64,000 bases of DNA from Luzula sylvatica (Eukaryota; Streptophyta; Magnoliopsida; Poales; Juncaceae), in the NCBI GenBank assembly GCA_946800325.1, contig OX326960.1:50215355-50279354 (forward strand). The letters run 5' to 3'. Made by a program: the position numbers and the translations under genes. This document shows, one piece after another, positions 24,684 through 37,039 of the stretch; the first letter of the stretch is position 1; each line of letters starts with the position of its first letter. The notes under the pieces are model-generated. The model made no database searches and was not told the origin of the DNA. It saw only the letters and a list, made by a program, of their open reading frames with translations.

Positions 24684-27600
24684 AGACGGAGGCAATGAAG
24701 AGATGCCGTGGACTTGGTCTTTATGCTCATATACTCAATGACAGTTTGGTTCCACGTTGCCAATGGTAGTGTAATATTGGTTTGGTACACACCTGGTTTA
24801 TATAAGTTTATATAGGAGGAGTATATGAATGGATATCATCTTATCTAGACTTGGTGTGCGATCAGAATTTGCATGAGAGGTATGATTGATGTACGGGTTG
24901 AGGACACGTGGCGTGAATCAGGCTTAGTTAGATATGGCACATTAATTGCGAGATAAGTTGTGATTTTGGGTACGATATCTTGTTTTATCTTATTATTAAT
25001 TATGAAGGACATGAATATGATGTGAGTTTTGGATAAAGAGCAAAAAGGGATATAAGCCCAATAATTATTATGAACTGTGGTGATTTATACTGGGCTGGAT
25101 CTGAAGAAGGCCCAATATACATGGATCAAAATTGTTTAAATTTTGAACCAAATCTTTTGTTATCCAATCCCCTTAATCCTTCATTTTAAGAGGCATGTCA
25201 AATAATCATGGCAGAATTCAATTTTCCTGTGTGGCCTGCGAAATATCATAACAATTTCACGTATATACGTATATACGACTCGAAAACATGAAATTTCGTA
25301 AATACCTCTATAAATCTCTTCAATTATCATGGATATTCTTAAATTGAACTTTTAGTAAAAAAATTGTTAATTTTTTCGATCAAATTTTTTTTTTTCATTT
25401 TACCCCTATGTAAATATAGTAGCTACATAAAATTTTGAGACTAGTATTGATTTGAAGAATGATTTTTGGAAGGAAATCATGAGATATATTTGATAATATC
25501 TTTTTTTTATGTTAAATATTATTTAAGAGCAAAATTTATTCTCTTAAAAATTAGGTAAATGACATATTAGTAACGAGAAGGACGTTGATGATTTTTAATG
25601 AGATAATAGGGGTATCTATGCTATTTTAATAATTTTATAGGGGTAATCATGATATTTGAAGGGTTTTAAAGAGTAACCATGACATTTGAAGGGTTTGCAG
25701 AGGTATTCGTAAATTTTCACATTATTGAGGGGTATAGGTGAAATTATGATTTTATACAGGGGTACACGTGAAATTGCGTCTTTAATCATTAGATTTTATG
25801 ATGTAGTTTTTACGAATGTAAATGGGTTAGATATTATCCAAATCATATTCGGAAAAAAATATTCGGATCCGAATGAATCCGGGTGCTTTTATTCAGATTC
25901 GGATCTGAATCAATATTAATTTTTAGTGTCGGATCAAGGAAACTTTTTTCGATCCAGTGCTCGAATCCGGGTTCGAGTATTCGGATGTGGACATTATATA
26001 TTTTTGTATGTGTCATATTTGATATTAGTTGAAAAAAAAACATATATCATAATTTCACGTGTACCCTTTAAAAGCGTGAAATTTTATAAATATCTCTACA
26101 TAGCCCTTCAAATATCATGCATACTCCTAAATTGAAATTTTAGCATTGATTTTTTTGTTAAAAATTCCATTAATTTTTTTTTGTCTTATCCTTGTATAAA
26201 TAGAGTAGCTACTTGAAATTTTTCGAATAATAATGATCTGGTTAATGATTTTTGGAAGGAAATAATGAGATAGATTTGACATTACTTTATTTTTTTTAAG
26301 GCTTTAAGTATTATTTAAGAACAAAAGTTATTCATAATAAAAATATATTTAAAAATTAAATAAATTGACAAATTACTAATGAGAAAGGCGATGGTTTTTA
26401 ATGAGATATATAATGGGTATTGTGATATTTGAAGGATTTTTTAGGAGTAATCATGATATTTGAAGAGTCCATAGTGATATCCATGATATTTGAAGGATTT
26501 GCAGAGATATTTGTGAAATTTCATACTAGTGAGAGGTAGCCTATAGGTGAAGTTATACTGTTTTATAGGGGCACGTGTGGAATTGTGCCTTATTTTAATT
26601 GGTGTTTTATTATTAGGGATGTCAATGGGGCTGGTCGGAGCCGAGACAAGTCCTTCTCATACCCGCCCCGTCTTTTGTGGGGAGTTCCCATCCCGAAACC
26701 CGTTTAATAATTAATTATATCGAATATCATTCCACTGTACGTTTCATGAGAGTGAGACCAACTAATAAAGAAAAGAATGTGATACTAAGATATATTTCCA
26801 TTTGAAGTTTTTTTTTTCCATTCTTCCATTTTATAATGAGGATATATATGGTGTCCCACAAAAATGAGAAAAACAAAAATTCGATGACGCCATCACGTTA
26901 ATTAAATTAATGGTTAGTTGAGTTGAAAATTTAATCTTAATAAAATGTGATAGGTACGGACCAATTAACAAACACACAAATTAACAAAAAAATAATTTTA
27001 ATTAAAATTATGATAAGTACGGTTCGGTTAACAAAAAATAACACATCCTCGATAATGTCATCGAGAATATTTATTTCACTTTTGTGAGGGAGAAGTATAA
27101 TTTCTTTTTACAATAAAGCATGTCATGTTTACATTGAATTTATATAAGCATTGATGCTAGGAATTTTATTTTCCGAGTTCACATTTCACTAGTTATTAAG
27201 CAAATGTACGATGGAAGTATGATGTCAAATGGGGAAGAAAAAGCAAAGCACCGAATAAATGCTCGCAGATAAAACAAGCAACTTCTAGAGAAGCCTGCCT
27301 TCATCTTCATAGTCGGTCCCTTTTCTTAATATATCCCTTCCTTCACTTATCTTCCTTTTCTCCCGTACGCGGTGTCCATATCTCATCAATTGCATATATA
27401 AAGCACCAGTGATCAAATTCTACACTATCAAATTATAAACCCTAATTCTCCAGTAGATTTTTCTCTTTTTTGTGATTTTATAAAAGAAGATGAGCGATCC
27501 GAAGTACGGCTATCCATATCCTCCTCCACAAGGTACTATATATGATCTTTTTAAACACCTAATTAGTAAATCAGATGTAGTTTATGCTAAAATGATTTTT

Positions 27601-29214
27601 TTGTAGTTTTGTATTTTGATTTATGCTTCTTTTATTGGGTGTGAATAGGTTACTACCAGGGACCTCCGGTGATGGCACCGCCGCAGTATGCAGCTCCGCC
27701 ACCTTCAAACCGACAAACTGGTTGCCTCGAAGGATGGTATGTTTTCTCAATTAAAATACAAAATAATTACAAAAATTTATTTTAATAATTATGACTAATT
27801 GGTGATATAATTTTTTTTCAGCCTTGCTGCTTTGTGTTGTTGCTTCCTAGTCGACGAGTGTTGTTGCGATCCTTCGATTATATTTGTAACCTAGATTCAA
27901 CTGCGAGTATGTGAAATTTGTCACCCCTGATGAAATTGAAAATTCTACGAACTGTCGGATTGGCATCGCATGTTGTGTACTGGTTTAATTATTGTAAAAT
28001 TATTGTAATTCAACTTAGTAAATAATAATTGTTAGTATTATTACTGCTACGTCGTATTTTGTTCAGGCTGTATCAATTTGTGACTTGTATTCATGGTTAT
28101 TGCTTTTGAGTTTTGACAATATAAATTGCTTGTCCATTGTAGATTTTATGTCAGTTTATTATTTTAATTAAAATTGTATGTAAGTTTGATGTTATCAAAA
28201 TGTTGTTTTTTTGTGGTTGGAATTATAAGTGAAATGTATGTATGTTTTTTGGTGTGTACAAAGTTATGGGATTTGCTGTCCCCAATTTTGTCCAGCTAAC
28301 TTTGGTTTATTAGGGCCATTTGATCTGTTTTTTCTTGGTCAGTGTTCATCAAAACCATCTCCATTTTTTTTTGGATCAAGTCTTGGTAAACTATCAGACA
28401 TTAAATATTATTCACTTTTATAATAAATATTACAATAAATAATATTTATGTTAAAATATCATTTTAAACAATTATTAATATTTTAATATTAATATTTATC
28501 TATTGTAATTTTTTATATCTATCTTTTATTTATTATTTATTTTTAACTTTTTATTTATTTATAATAAATTAATACTTATTTATTATTTATTAAATTATAG
28601 AGATTTATAAAATAAAATTATGAGGGTATAATTATCATTTTTAAAAAAAGTAACAAAAAGATAAGAGAATTTTTGATAAAAATTTAAAATATAGGGAAGT
28701 TTTTTGAAAGAAATAAAAAATATATATATATATTTTGAAGAAATTTAAAAAATAGTGATTTTCTAAACGACATGAGATTTTTCATCATTTGTAGAGAAGT
28801 TAAGGTTTTATTTTTAGTGAAATTCTCTTTCGGCCTTTTCTTTTCAATGACCCGTCTCTCTAAGTTTTGTTTCATTTGGGGATAAAAAGAGGGGAGGGAA
28901 AAAAAGAAAAGGAAAAATAATTATTAGGACGATTTTTTTTTATCTTAATCATGTTTGATTCGAAGAAGTGGAAATAAAGGATAAATGAGGAAGACGTATT
29001 TGTGTGTATTATATTAATTTTTATTTTGAAACTAAATTATATAAATAGAAAGAACTAATTTTTAAAAACTGTGATAACATAAATTCCTAAAATACAATTT
29101 ATCCTAAATATTTTTTTTTAAATTTAATATTTTTCAAAATAATTAATTTTTTGTACACACATTTTTTTCATCATCTCTATTTTCCTTTCCTTCCGTTCCC
29201 TTTCATTTATATAT
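24684..29214 (+). repeat. Tandem segmental duplication, copy B (4.5 kb, empty sites)
   Basis: Collinear with 15966-23968 from AGACGGAGGCAATGAAGAG to CCCTTTCATTTATATATA. It contains a CYSTM gene and the pre-insertion sites for all three copy A transposons: TTGTATAAA at about 26192, TTCACTTA at 27342 and TAATAAATATTAC at 28421. It ends exactly where a second Helitron-like terminus begins (29216), so the true duplication end may be hidden by that insertion. Confidence 0.92.
27490..27894 (+). CDS. CYSTM-type small cysteine-rich membrane protein, copy B
   Basis: Three exons with the same lengths as copy A (27490-27532, 27649-27736, 27822-27894; 43, 88 and 73 nt) give 67 residues. It starts MSDPKYGYPYPPPQGYYQGP and ends in CLAALCCCFLVDECCCDPSI, then IFVT. 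The Cys-rich helix is unchanged from copy A; the differences cluster in the linker just before it (RQTGCLEG), which suggests relaxed constraint there. The upstream 1 kb is nearly identical to copy A apart from the hAT insertion, so promoter divergence, if any, should come from the transposon. Confidence 0.9.
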
Positions 29215-29215
29215 A

Positions 29216-31480
29216 CTAGCGTTGCGCCCGCGCGGTTGCGCGGGTTTTTTTTCTTCTTGAAATCTTATTTTTCCTTACTATTCATTATTTGCATTGTTTG
29301 TAAGTACAAAAATATTTCGGCATACACAAATCAAGTTTCAAAAATTATTTATAACAAAATTATTCGTAACAAAATTACTGTAAAAAAATACAAAATATAT
29401 GAGCATTTCACAACAAAACAACAAATAATGAGATGCATTTGAAAAGAGCAAACAATTTCATTTTGATATAAAATATGTATGGATGTTTCGCTTGCCTCAG
29501 AAAATCATGATTTTATAAATTTTAGAGCAATAACCGTTTTAATTGTTCAAGAGCCGGATTTCTCAAACAATTCAAACGGTTATTGGTTTAAAATTTGCTT
29601 ATTTTTTTATACATCATCGACAAAGTCAGGAAAATAAGCCAAAAGATATTTGTATCCCGTATTTGTATTTTTCATATATGTGCTCATAATTTATTTTGTA
29701 TTTCGCAGTTCATAATATTGGCATTTGTTTCCCATTTCGTACTCGTATTTGTATTCTCATTCCTATTCCTATTATTATTTTAATTCGTATTCGTATTTTT
29801 TTTTTGTATTTTGTAATTCGCAATTCGTACGTGTTTTGTTTTTCGTAGTGCACAGCTAATAATTTGTTGTTCGTAATCGTATTCGTGTCCGTATTCCTAT
29901 TCGGATCCATATTCATATTCGTACTTCGTATTCGTATTGATAAGTATTTGCATTTGTGTATGTGTATGTGCTTATATTTTTTTTGTATTTCGTATTTCGT
30001 ATTTCGCATTTCGTATTCATTTACGGTGCGGTGCGTTTGCCTCAGTAAATCATGATTTTCACAATATTTTTAGCAACAAACATCTTAATTGTTTAAAAGC
30101 CGGTTTTCTCGAGCAGTTCAAACGATTTTTGTTATAAAATTTGTTTATTGTTTTATACATCATTGGCAAAATCAAGAACATGAGCATAAAGGTTATCATG
30201 AAATTGTTTAATTTTGTTTATTTGTAGTTTATTTATATTTCGATTTGTATTTTGTATTACGATTTGTATTTTCTTCTGTATTTGTATTCATATTTCGTAT
30301 TTGTATTTGTACTTGCATTTGTATTCATATTTCGTATTTCGTAATGCCTAATTATATTCATATTTGTTTTTGTATTCGTATTTGTGCTTGTGTTCATATT
30401 TCGTATATGTATATGTGTGTTTCGTTTTTGTATTCCGTAATTGTATTTGATATTTGTATTTGGTGTCTTATTTGTGTTTATTTTTAGTACATAATCGTAT
30501 TCGTGTTTGTATTCGGGTTCGTATTCGTATTTCTTATTCGTTTGTAAATGTATATGTGTATGTACTCATCTTTGTTTTTTTGTATTTCATATTTCGTATT
30601 TAGTTATGGTGCATTTGCCTCTGTAAATCATGATTTTCAGAAATTTCAGGACAACAACCGTCTGAATTGTTTCAGAGCCGACTTTCTCGAACAATTCAAA
30701 CGGTTCTTGATATAAATGTTTTTTATTGTTTTATACATCATCGGCGAAATCAAGAAAATGAGCCGAAAATTATCATGAAATAGTATTAACATTCATGTTT
30801 CGTATTTCGTATTTCGTATTCGCATTCGTGTATGTGTTCGTCTTTGTATTCGTATTTCATTTTCGGATTTCATACTTGTGTTGTCATTTCGTATTTGTGC
30901 ATGCATTTCGTATTTGTATTTCGTAATTGTATTTCGTATTTGTATTTGGTGTTCGTATTTGTATTTATATTCGTAATTTGTCTTTGTATTATTGTTTGTA
31001 TTTTCATTTGTATTTGTATTTTTATTAGTAATTTGTCTTGGTATTATTGTTTGTATTTTCATTTGTATTTGTATTCGTAATTTGTCTTTGTATATTAATG
31101 TTTGTATTTTCATTTTCATTTGTATTTGTATTTTTGTATTTGTAATTTTCATTTGTATTTGTAATTCTTATTTTGTGGTTCGTATTGTGATTGGTATCGA
31201 TATTTGTTTTTCAATTCCATTTTTGTGTTCATGTTTGTATTCAAGCAGCATTTTTGTTGGCAATTTGTATTTATTTTTAATTTCCGTTCCGTTTTTGTCT
31301 CCGCATTTGTAATAGTATTTCAGTTGTGTAATTAGTATTTGTAATTTGGATCTGCAATGTATATGATTTTGTTGTATTCCCAAAAATTGACCAAGTATTT
31401 GCAAGCAATAAAATAGAAAATACCACAAATTTCCAAAAAAAATTCTCAACCAACGACTGACAAAATACACTATGTATTTC
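29216..31480 (-). mobile_element. Helitron-like element, 3' end at 29216, 5' end not located
   Basis: On the minus strand the terminus is a hairpin, CCCGCGC and GCGCGGG arms around a four-base loop (29227-29244), followed by GCAACG and CTAG (29219-29216), with T next. This matches the Helitron 3' signature and the other two in the window. The body to the right holds the GTATTTCGT-type repeat field and copies of a palindrome shared with the Helitron at 47.6 kb. The given right limit marks only the end of the repeat field; the element may extend to 33 kb and include the gene pieces there. Confidence 0.6.
29460..31345. repeat. Higher-order repeat field, about 570-bp units with GTATTTCGT-type tracts
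   Basis: Three units start near 29490, 30040 and 30620. Each opens with TGCCTC(A/T)GTAAATCATGATTTT-like sequence, an AACCGTTT...AAACGG palindrome and a TTTTATACATCATCGGC stretch, followed by a variable tract built from GTATTT, GTATTC, CGTATTTC and TTGTATTT. The last tract (30795-31345) is longest. The many open frames here are by-products of a low-complexity sequence poor in stops on some frames. Confidence 0.8.
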
Positions 31481-31499
31481 TCGTACACTCGAATGAAAA

Positions 31500-31625
31500 C
31501 AATCATGAGATGATATGATGATGATGATGGTTACGATATGATGATGACAATGATATGCGGGATGATGATAATGAGATGAGGATGATGATACGATAATGCT
31601 GATGATATGATGACGATGATAACAA
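31500..31625. repeat. ATG/GAT-rich simple repeat
   Basis: Imperfect GATGAT/ATGATG tract (31504-31625) between the GTATTT field and the gene fragment. Minus-strand frames through it are low complexity and are not genes. Confidence 0.8.
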
Positions 31626-31734
31626 TGAAAGAAATATAGAATAAATAAATAATGTCTGTAATACCCCTACAAACAGAAAAATCGTTTGATATACACAGAA
31701 GCAACCACAGCCGCGCAGAGAGAGAAGCAATGCA

Positions 31735-32285
31735 TGTAAAACTGAACCCTCTCCGAATTTTTTGAATATTTTCTTCCAATTTAGAAACCTCTTTTTCTAT
31801 ATCATCCTGTAATATTGACAAATTATTCTATTTATCAAATTAAAAACCAAACCAGAAAAATAATTACGAAAGAAAGGACGAACCTTTCCTGTAAAAAATG
31901 AGAGCATTGCGAGCTATGGTTGCTTCGCACATGCATGTACGAAAATACATACATGTCAGAACAAAGTAAAAACAGAAATGTAATAATTTTGAATGTTAAA
32001 AAGAAAGAAACAAAGGAAGCAATTACCTTTTCGCACATTCCTTTAAAACGATTAATGCTGTAAAACCTCTCGCACCCTTCGATTGGGCACACATTCTGTA
32101 AAACCTCTTGCATAAACACTTCCATTACTTGGGGTCGAATGTTTCCTACACATCTGAACACATAAATTATTAAAAAACACAATTTATAACAAAAACATCC
32201 TCAAAATGTTATTTATAATAAAAACAATTTGTGACATATTTACCTTGATGCAAAACGTTTCTGATTCACATAGAATTACAGTTTT
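31735..32285 (-). pseudogene. Multi-exon gene fragment of unrecognised family, possibly captured by a Helitron
   Basis: Three minus-strand pieces keep one reading frame across plausible GT...AG introns: about 32154-32028 (CVGNIRPQVMEVFMQEVLQN, then VCPIEGCERFYSINRFKGMC-EK), about 31922-31884 (ATIARNALIFYRK) and about 31808-31747 (DDIEKEVSKLEENIQKIRR). The sequence looks truly coding (charged helix at the end) but has no start codon, no clear first exon and no stop in context. I do not recognise the family. It lies just beyond the repeat field of the Helitron-like element at 29216, and Helitrons often carry such intron-containing fragments. Confidence 0.45.
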
Positions 32286-32766
32286 TGAAATCTGATGTTT
32301 CTCGAAGGCTGCGATACCGGTGTTCGTTTCGATACTTGAAAGATTCGTCGAGGCATTTCAATGAGCAACTTATATACACGGAGTGCGGAGCAATTATTAA
32401 TCGTTACAATGTGTTTTGTGTTGTATCAATTTGTGACTTATGTTATGGTGTTTTTATTTTTCCTTGCATTGTTGCTTGTTCAGTTGTTCAGTTTTTATAA
32501 AATTTTAATGGTATTGAATGTTCTTTTATCTTCACATTTTTTTTTTCAAAATTAGCTTTCATGTTCATAAATGGAAATATACTTTTTAAGCATTTTTGAA
32601 TAATCATGTATTTGAATTTTGAAGTATTAATTTTGAATCAACAAAATTGAATTGCCCATACTCACAATGTAGAAGATCAGAAAAACATCAAATTTAAATA
32701 AAAAACGACCCATAAGAAAAAACATTTGCATGTAATAACTAAATAGTGAATTCAAGACAGATTTTA

Positions 32767-32949
32767 TTAATGTAGTTCTTCCACCTCCTGCCATGAGTTT
32801 AATTTACTCCTAACCTTCTTTATTAGTGGCTGGAATGCGAGTTTTGCCGGTCTCCTATAAGAAAGTGGGAGACCATTCCATTCCAAATGATTTGCACATC
32901 CATAATGATTTGTAACAATTTTAAACACAGCAGTTATCCATTGAACCAA
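32767..32949 (-). pseudogene. Short coding-like fragment, family not recognised
   Basis: A 60-codon minus-strand frame reads MVQWITAVFKIVTNHYGCAN, continues through LPLSYRRPAKLAFQPLIKKV and ends in SWQEVEELH before a stop. Its composition is protein-like (Trp, basic helix), unlike nearby low-complexity frames, yet there is no partner exon. It may be the last exon of a dead gene or another captured piece. Confidence is low. Confidence 0.3.
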
Positions 32950-33079
32950 ATGGTTTAACTCTTGAGATTGCCCACAGACACCATTCCATTCGGCCCATAC
33001 AAATTAACGTGAAAGATGGGCTTATTTTGACTGTACACACACAAGGGAAATAATTATTTAATAAGGAAAATGTTGGACA

Positions 33080-33315
33080 TACCCTCGCCTCTCCCTCCAC
33101 ATTCTTAATAAGATGAATATGATTTAATTTTAACATCTTAAAAATTAACATTTTAATTCATGATTTAACATCTTAATTGTATGTTCAATCATAAATTGAG
33201 ACAATTAAATCATAAATTAAGATGTTAAATCGTGTTTTTTTGTGTTAATTTTGAAGATGTTAAATCATATTTTAGTCATCAAGAATGTGGGGGGGAGAGT
33301 ACTAGGGGATGTACA
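33080..33315. mobile_element. Foldback MITE, about 235 bp
   Basis: Inverted arms: left CTCCCTCCACATTCTTAATA and the reverse complement of the right side CTCCCCCCCACATTCTTGAT; the inner arms TATGATTTAATTTTAACATC and GATGTTAAATCATATTTTAG also pair. The flanking duplication is not clear. No gene inside. Confidence 0.6.
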
Positions 33316-33539
33316 TCACTCCTCATTTAATAATGCAATACGAAACCATCAAATCTTGACTTATTGCAATGTTGTTATGGGAACTGGGAGGTACGTGGTT
33401 GGACCTGGCACTTCAACTAGTAATATTAAACAACAAACAATCTCATCCACTTGAATAATATTAAACAACTTCATATTCAAAAAGTTATATCAACTCTCTT
33501 TTATTTGCTTAAACACTGTTGATATTAAGAAATTTCATT

Positions 33540-33755
33540 TGTAGTACGCGAACAAGCCGATCTATTAAGCAACCAGGAGGCTGTCGTTTTCTTTTAGATT
33601 TTTGAGCGATAGTATATATATGTGATTATAATAATTTATTTTACGATAAAATTGAAAAATTATGTATTATTGTTTTCTTAAAAAAATTTGAAAATTTTTC
33701 ACAACAGTTCCCTCTAAATTACCGTCCTCCATTGATACAGGACAAGATTCGTCAC
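33540..33755. repeat. Dispersed repeat, intact copy of the one at 9.6-10.1 kb
   Basis: Runs from CCGATCTATTAAGCAACC through ATATATATGTGATTAT and ATAAAATTGAAAAATTATG to GGACAAGATTCGTCAC. It matches the 9.6 kb copy in order but without the nested MITE, so it supplies that element's empty site. Confidence 0.55.
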
Positions 33756-34079
33756 TATATTCGAAAAACAAAACACAATAATATTGTCATTCTAGCAAGT
33801 CAAATAATGACTAGTTTTTCATATTATGACATGCTTGCTATACAATACACATATTTACAAGCCACATGGATCCATCTCTTTCTCGTTGGGTGATATCCAT
33901 TGCTAGTGGGCCGCACATCCATACTCCACCAAGACGATTTCCTGTCCAGATTCATCCTCTCTCTCTCTTTCCCTTCCCAATTCATCAAGCAATCCCTCCC
34001 CTACCCTTCTCCATTATTCCATATCAATTTATTCAGGGAGACCAAGCTTCGTTTTTGCATATTATAGTCTCATAAAAAG

Positions 34080-35506
34080 ATGGAATTGAGTCAGAGCAAG
34101 AATAGTTCTTCTTCTATATCTAAAGGAGGAGATAAGAAGGATTTGTTTCATGTCATTCATAAGGTACCTGCTGGAGATAGTCCTTATGTTCGAGCTAAGA
34201 ATCTTCAGGTAATTTAACCAATCTTTTCAATTTAATTTAGATTATTTTTTTAGTATTATGTACTTTGTTGTGATAATTATCTTCAATTGAGATTTTATTT
34301 ATTTGTAATTGTAACTTATTTTTTTTGGTAGCTTGATGTTTAGGAAATAAGGATACTTAGCACAATTCACTTCATTATGCTTAATTTAAGTTTTTATACT
34401 AAATAAGAAAATTTCTTGGTCTCATAAGTCACAGTTAGTCTACTAGTAATTATTAACTAGTAAATTGGAAAATTAACCTCTTTTATGAATGAATTGATCT
34501 ACCCATTCATCAATTGAAGAGTCAAATATCACAAAATACACTTCTTTTTTAAGAAAGTACTTAGCTTTACTTAACAAAATTTACCTATACAAATTCAGTT
34601 AGTAGAGAAGGATCCGGATGGAGCGATAGTATGGTTTTCCAAGGCAATAAATGCTGGGGACAGAGTGGACAGTGCATTAAAAGACATGGCCGTGGTAATG
34701 AAACAACAAGACCGAACCGAAGAAGCCATCGAAGCCATCAAATCGTTCAGACATCTTTGCTCTAAACACGCCCAAGAATCCCTCGATAATCTCCTCATCG
34801 ACCTCTACAAAGTAATCCTTCATTTCATATCGTTTCGTTCTATAATTAATATAGTATTGAATAAAAATTAATTATTACTATTATTTTGTTTGGTAAATTA
34901 GAAATGCGGAATGGTAGAGGAGCAAATTGAGTTGCTAAAACAAAAATTGAAAATGATTTATTTAGGGGAAGCCTTTAATGGAAAGGCCACTAAGACGGCT
35001 CGTTCTCACGGCAAAAAATTTCAAGTCTCTATCAAACAAGAAACCGCTAGAATTCTCGTAAGTTTTTTTAACTCAAATATAATTACTATTGTTACGAATT
35101 TATTTAATTGATTTTAATATGACAGGGTAATCTTGGATGGGCTTACATGCAACAAAATAATTACAATGCGGCCGAAATGGTTTATCAAAAGGCCCAATCA
35201 GTAGAGCCCGATTCGAACAAAGCTTGCAATTTGGGCCTTTGTTTAATGAAGCAAGGCCGATTTGAGGAATCGAGAAAAGTGATGTTAAATATTGTACTGA
35301 GAAAATATCCCGGCTCGGAGGATTCCAAAACGATTACCCGAGCCGAGGAATTATTGCGTGAAATTGATTTGGAAATTGGGTTGAGTCTCGAAGAAGAGGT
35401 TATGGAGAGACTAGATTTGGTTTTGAACGAGTGGGCCCCGTTTAAATCTAAGAGATTGCCGATTTTCGAAGAAATTTCTACTTTGAGAGATCAAATAGCT
35501 TGTTGA
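34080..35506 (+). CDS. SDI1-like TPR protein (sulphur deficiency-induced / MS5 family)
   Basis: Four exons (34080-34208, 34599-34811, 34902-35057, 35126-35506) give 292 residues, close to the roughly 300 of Arabidopsis SDI1. Diagnostic stretches: DLFHVIHKVPAGDSPYVRAK near residue 21, DPDGAIVWFSKAINAGDRVD, DSALKDMAVVMKQQDRTEEA, GEAFNGKATKTARSHGKKFQ and the C-terminal FKSKRLPIFEEISTLRDQIA. TPR helices occupy about residues 65-250 (GNLGWAYMQQNNYNAAEMVY, CNLGLCLMKQGRFEESRKVM). In Arabidopsis SDI1 and SDI2 repress glucosinolate synthesis under sulphur starvation; MS5 relatives act in meiosis. The size and C-terminus favour SDI over the longer MS5. All exons are phase 0. The start gives MELSQSKNSSSSISKGGDKK, a usual polar leader. 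Confidence 0.93.
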
Positions 35507-36990
35507 TTTCTTGTTCGATATAGATAGTGTTGTGGATATATGTGGGGAGTTGAGTTCAGATACGAACCGAGTGTGTTTGGTAATTAATCACTCCCTTGAA
35601 AGATCTAAAATTTAGGGTCTTGGTGGTTGAAAATAAGTTTTTTTTTAGATTGGGAAAAAAATAAGTTAGTTTAGTGACATGTAAGAATTTGATAAGATTT
35701 ACATATGGATCACGTCCTTTGTGAACATTGTAAGTTTGCAACTTCTTAATAATTTGGATACTTTGTGCAAATTTGATCACAAGATTCAAGTTGAAATTTT
35801 TTTATATATCATTTTGTACCTCTATTTTTTTTTTATGATTTGTACGTAGATATTTTTGCCAAGGATGGTTGCCCTAATTGGTTCTTTTACTGGGACTGAA
35901 AATTGCACGATCATATAAAAGCAAATTTGAGTTGATTTGACTATTGCATGGGTGGCAAAAAACAGATAAAGAGAAATAAAGATTCAGTATTTACAAACTA
36001 TGAATATGAAAATATGTCCTTTAATATGTAAAAGTGGGGATGTTTATCCTGTAATGTTAGATCTGCGTGTTTCTAGTTTTTCCCGTGAAAATAACTGGAA
36101 AACAAAATCCAAATTAAAGAGATGGGTCCAACTTTTAAAACTAAAGCTGGACTCGAAATCCTCAATTTCACGTTCGAAACTACTTTGCTTTTGTTTTTTT
36201 GTCTTTTATTTCTCTTTCTCCTTCTCCCATTTTATGGTCCTACAAAAGTGCGGCAAATTCCTTTCACTTTGAACCTCAAACACACAAACAAAAGAGCACA
36301 AAAGTGGCAAAAGTGAACATCACACATAAGTAAGGGAGAATTTGCAAAAAGAGCCTGCATTATGTCTAAATTTAAAACAACACCGGTATTATTGGAATTT
36401 GACAAAAATAGAACTCTTCCATTATTGAGAAATGTTAATTATAATAAGGTGCCAAACATATTTCGATCTGGAAAAATCTTCACGACTTGCCTGATACCCA
36501 AACTGGTCCGATCGAATAAATGTAGAAAAGTCAAACGGTCAAGTATTCCCGACTCGAATTCGAAAAAATATTTGTTGCTCGAGATTCAATAACTTGGGAT
36601 TCACTGAGTTGTTCGAGACCTAATGACCCAAGCCTCGATAGATCTAACTCGAATCAAATCAAATTCGAACGTGAATTGATTCTGACTGATCCACATCAAA
36701 CCGAATTTGATTGAATTGACCTCTACAGAGCTATAGAAAATTAAATGAACAAGAGTGATAGAATATTAGTTTATTATCTTGAAAACGATGTGATAACGTG
36801 AATCAAATTTGACCAGGTAAAAATTAATGCAAAATATTTATTTTCTCTATCTAATTTTAGACACATACTTATTACATAATATCATAATATTACATAATAC
36901 GAGCCCCCACCCAATTGTATGATCAATCCAAGTCCCAATCACCCCAATACAAAATCATCTCGATACCGAAAATTCAAAGACCCCCCCCCC

Positions 36991-37039
<49 letters not shown>

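Noticed and set aside
29595..31312. Several frames of 60-119 codons on both strands
   Set aside because: They are translations of the GTATTTCGT-type repeat field, low complexity in every frame.
33866..34075. 69-codon plus-strand frame upstream of the TPR gene
   Set aside because: It lies in the pyrimidine-rich promoter and 5' leader; no family features.
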